Source: Chryseobacterium gallinarum | Lineage (GTDB): Bacteria; Bacteroidota; Bacteroidia; Flavobacteriales; Weeksellaceae | Direction of reading: 5' to 3' | DNA: 64,000 nucleotides | Assembly: GCF_001021975.1 (NCBI RefSeq) | Contig: NZ_CP009928.1 | Location: 868,001 to 932,000 of the forward strand | Shown here: positions 61,291 to 64,000 of the stretch, piece after piece | How the letters are laid out: each line of letters begins with the position of its first letter | Numbering within the stretch: the stretch's first letter is position 1 | Program-made: the position numbers and the translations under genes | The notes under the pieces: generated by a model | The model's database searches: none | Seen by the model: the letters and a program-made list of their open reading frames with translations, nothing else | What the model was told of the DNA's origin: nothing

Positions 61291-64000
61291 TTAAGGTTTA
61301 TCATCTGTCAGCTCAAATCCCCAGTCTTTTCCTTTTTGGGTGGCCGGAATACCTTTTGTCATCCAGACCGGAGCTTTAGCTCCCTTAAGGTAATAATCAA
61401 AAAACTGCTGTTCCCGGATTTGGATATCTTTCCTGTTCTGGCGTTTCATGAGATTGTGATCATCGCCATTATAATTCAAAAGCCATGCGGGTTTTCCGAG
61501 GCGGCGCAATGCTGTGAACATTTCAATTCCCTGATACCAGGGCACTGCTCCATCTTTATCGTTACTCATAATGACAACCGGAGTATTTACCTTATCAATC
61601 GTAAAAAGTGGTGAATTTTTAATATAAAGATCCGGTGCTTCCCATAAGTTTTTCCCCAGTCTGCTTTGTGATTTTTCATACTGAAATTGTCTGTTCATTC
61701 CTGAAGTCCATCGGATTCCTCCATAGGCGGAAGTCATATTGACAACAGGAGCACCACTCCAGGCTGCTGCATACATATTGGTATGGGCAATCAGATAGGC
61801 TACCTGGTACCCTCCCCAGCTTTGTCCCTGGATCCCGATTTTAGTACCATCTACCCAGGAATTTTGTTTTAGCTTTTCAACCCCGGAATTGATATATTCC
61901 ATTGCAGATTCTCCGGGAGAACCGTCTGTATACGAAATATCAGGTGTGAAGACCAGATAACCGTTGCTTACAAAATAAGAAATATTTAATCTTGAGGGCG
62001 TGGGAGCCGGTGCTACATAGCGGTTCAGATTATCTGAAAGCTTTTCATAGAAATAGACAATCATAGGATATTTCTTATTGGGGTTGAAATCTTCCGGCTT
62101 ATATAAAACTCCTGTAGAAGTATTCCCTTTTGGCGTAGTCCAATGCACCAATTCGTTCGTTCCCCAATTGTAAAGCTTTTGTTGTGGATTAGTATCACTC
62201 AGCTTTTGTTGTTTTGAAAAATCTGATGTCGAAAAAATATTGGGAGAATCTGTATAGGATTCTTTTATTACCATATATTCTTCTGCATTTTTTGCTTTTT
62301 GAATACTGCGGTATCCCCAGACATTTTCCATTTGAATTTTTACAGGATCAGCATTTGAATGAACAGATGTTTTAAAAATCCCGTTCGCCTTGGTTGTATT
62401 ATCAAACGCTGATAAATAAATAGGAGATTTTCGGTTTAAACTTTTAATATCTTTATCCAGGTCGTAAGTATCGAATGTTATTTTATGTTTACGTCCATAG
62501 CCATTCGTGATATTTCTTGTTTTTTTTGAACTGTTCAGGAAAAACTCCCAGAGATCGAAACGGTCTTTAATAATTACTGATTCATCATTATCCGTCCAGG
62601 ATGCTATACCGTAAGAATTTGGGAAATCCGGCATATCAAACTCTTCGTCCACGAAAGAAACAGGCAGTCCTGTGCTGAGTGGAAATGTTTGCTTCGTTTT
62701 AACATTATAACTTAGCCATACTCCTTTTTCCCTGTCGAAAATCACGACAAATTTCCCAAGCGGGGATACAGCAACCGAGCCGTTCAGATTTTTAACGATT
62801 TCCGTTCTTTCTCCTGTTTTATTATCGATAAGAAAATAGGTTTTCTTTGTTGAACCTTCCCACTGCGAGGAAATACGGTTGTTCAAACTGGTAATGCCTA
62901 ATGCAAATCCGGCATTTCCTTCATTCACCAATCGTAAAGTATCCAGGTCTTCCCCATCAATATTTCTAAAGAAATCGGGTTTTTCCGTTTGCATTACTGC
63001 CGCATATGATTTTTTCAGATCATTTTTCAATTCCTTTAGTTGTACTGTTTGCAGATAATCATCTTTGTAATTCCAGATATCTAAAACAGCATGATCATTG
63101 GCAATCATGGTAGTATCTTTGGCAATCGGTTTGGGAGCAACCCCAAAATACAACTGCTTCCCGTTTTTACTGAACAGAGGTAAACGGTTTTCGGAGATTA
63201 CCCAATCTTTCTTCATTTGGGCATTTTCATTGGTTATGATTTCCTTTTTGTTCGTTTTACAATTAAAGTAATACAGCTGATATAGCTTTACCAGATCATT
63301 CTGTGCAGAAGAAGTTCCCACAAATGCCAACTGATTTCCTTCTTCATCAAAAGACAGCTGTGAAAAATCTCCTTCCATTTCCGAGATTTTAGTTACAGTT
63401 CCTTTTTGCAGATCAACCAATTGTACGGTTTGAAGGCTATATTTCTTTGGTTTTGATTTGTCGTTATCTTTTTTATCCGCTGATTTTTCATCGTCAGCAT
63501 CTTTTTCCGTTTTTTTATCCTTGGCTTTCTCTTCAGGTTTTTTAGTAATAAAAGCAAGCTGCTTTCCATTTTTACTGAATTCATAGCGGATTACATTATC
63601 ATAGGTTGTACTTTTCCCGTCCAAAAGATTCCGCACAACCAACTGCAATGGCCTTGCATTTTTGTCTTCATCTTTATTTTCTTCTCCATCTTCTTTATCA
63701 GAATCGTCTGAAGATTTATCTTTTAGATTTTCCAGAAGATAAGCAACGTAAGATCCTGCTTTTTCAGGAATTTTAAATGTTTTTACATTGGGAATTTTCT
63801 CTGTTTGACCATTCAAAAAATCAACGATTGCAAGGCTGTCTTTTGTTAGTTTACTTTTTTTGAGCTTTTTGTCTTTTACTGCTTTTAAATCTTTATACAA
63901 AGGACGGATTTGAAAAACAGCAAACCTGGAATCATTCGTAAAATCTACTTTTGTTCCTCTTGCAAATTTCTTTGAAGTTTTATTCTTAACGGAATATAAA
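61291..64000 (-). CDS. S9-family prolyl oligopeptidase, 5' end beyond the window
   Basis: The reading frame stays open to the right edge, so the protein has more than 900 residues and its N-terminus is outside. The ORF's first Met-like codon (63900) is a TTG inside the open frame and not the true start. The N-terminal part has beta-propeller character with Lys/Asp-rich insertions. The C-terminal catalytic domain has the Ser in GQSWGGYQVAYL, Asp in SNDKDGAVPWYQ and His in NGDDHNLMKRQN. It is an extracellular or periplasmic peptidase of a type common on Flavobacteriia chromosomes, so I take it as host DNA. Confidence 0.85.
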   Translation of the reverse strand, partial: LYSVKNKTSKKFARGTKVDFTNDSRFAVFQIRPLYKDLKAVKDKKLKKSKLTKDSLAIVDFLNGQTEKIPNVKTFKIPEKAGSYVAYLLENLKDKSSDDSDKEDGEENKDEDKNARPLQLVVRNLLDGKSTTYDNVIRYEFSKNGKQLAFITKKPEEKAKDKKTEKDADDEKSADKKDNDKSKPKKYSLQTVQLVDLQKGTVTKISEMEGDFSQLSFDEEGNQLAFVGTSSAQNDLVKLYQLYYFNCKTNKKEIITNENAQMKKDWVISENRLPLFSKNGKQLYFGVAPKPIAKDTTMIANDHAVLDIWNYKDDYLQTVQLKELKNDLKKSYAAVMQTEKPDFFRNIDGEDLDTLRLVNEGNAGFALGITSLNNRISSQWEGSTKKTYFLIDNKTGERTEIVKNLNGSVAVSPLGKFVVIFDREKGVWLSYNVKTKQTFPLSTGLPVSFVDEEFDMPDFPNSYGIASWTDNDESVIIKDRFDLWEFFLNSSKKTRNITNGYGRKHKITFDTYDLDKDIKSLNRKSPIYLSAFDNTTKANGIFKTSVHSNADPVKIQMENVWGYRSIQKAKNAEEYMVIKESYTDSPNIFSTSDFSKQQKLSDTNPQQKLYNWGTNELVHWTTPKGNTSTGVLYKPEDFNPNKKYPMIVYFYEKLSDNLNRYVAPAPTPSRLNISYFVSNGYLVFTPDISYTDGSPGESAMEYINSGVEKLKQNSWVDGTKIGIQGQSWGGYQVAYLIAHTNMYAAAWSGAPVVNMTSAYGGIRWTSGMNRQFQYEKSQSRLGKNLWEAPDLYIKNSPLFTIDKVNTPVVIMSNDKDGAVPWYQGIEMFTALRRLGKPAWLLNYNGDDHNLMKRQNRKDIQIREQQFFDYYLKGAKAPVWMTKGIPATQKGKDWGFELTDDKP

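Overview
The window is most of a CTnDOT-like integrative and conjugative element (ICE) in a Bacteroidota genome, probably a Flavobacteriia/Weeksellaceae host such as Chryseobacterium or Elizabethkingia. This rests on the Bacteroidetes-type tra set (DUF3872, DUF4138, DUF4141, DUF4133/4134, DUF3408), RteC, TopB and DUF3945 proteins, promoters with TAnnTTTG -7 boxes, weak Shine-Dalgarno signals, and an S9 peptidase at the right edge that looks chromosomal. The exact species cannot be read from the sequence.

Layout. (1) 1-9770, minus strand: a small membrane protein, then traQ, O, N, M, L, an unnamed gene, K, J, I, G, F, E: the mating-pore machine. (2) 9952-13439, plus strand: a two-gene Hachiman anti-phage system (hamA, hamB), inserted between traE and traD and facing the opposite way. 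(3) 13448-15560, minus: traD, C, B, A. (4) 15561-18093: a 0.7 kb non-coding control region with iteron-like repeats and a cluster of inverted repeats that is a good oriT candidate, then mobA and the mobB relaxase. (5) 18094-20094: the mobC coupling protein. (6) 20.2-44.8 kb: a cargo region crowded with small transcription regulators (AraC, HxlR, TetR, Fur, ArsR, MarR, Crp), each beside alpha/beta hydrolases, flavoproteins, a DoxX protein, an MFS exporter, a methyltransferase, VOC proteins or small membrane proteins. It also carries a methionine aminopeptidase, a peptide deformylase, an intact IS481-family element with target duplication, and several gene remnants. (7) 44.8-60.9 kb: a second rteC, a giant methylase-helicase, a DUF1896 gene, a small cargo patch, a histone H1-like gene, ORF6N-PLD, topB (Exc-like), a DUF3945 gene (Orf3-like), two Xis-like HTH genes and rteC. 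This matches the CTnDOT order rteC-xis2c-xis2d-orf3-exc-mob-tra. (8) 61251-64000: a very strong terminator and the S9 peptidase, 5' truncated by the window. No integrase is visible.

How it works together. RteC would switch on the xis/orf3/topB excision operon. MobA/MobB would nick oriT, MobC would bring the strand to the channel, and TraA-TraQ would build the channel. Six places in the ICE, four of them 63-91 bp upstream of an operon start, carry an array in which a GGC-containing decamer repeats every 10 bp, one DNA turn. It is always in the same orientation relative to the gene it precedes. I read this as a shared operator for the transfer genes, and it is the most novel-looking signal in the window. 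A diverged second copy of the mobC 3' end at 37.1 kb shows that the ICE is a hybrid of at least two elements. A palindrome shared by the TetR gene, a gene remnant behind it and a distant three-gene membrane operon suggests a small cargo regulon.
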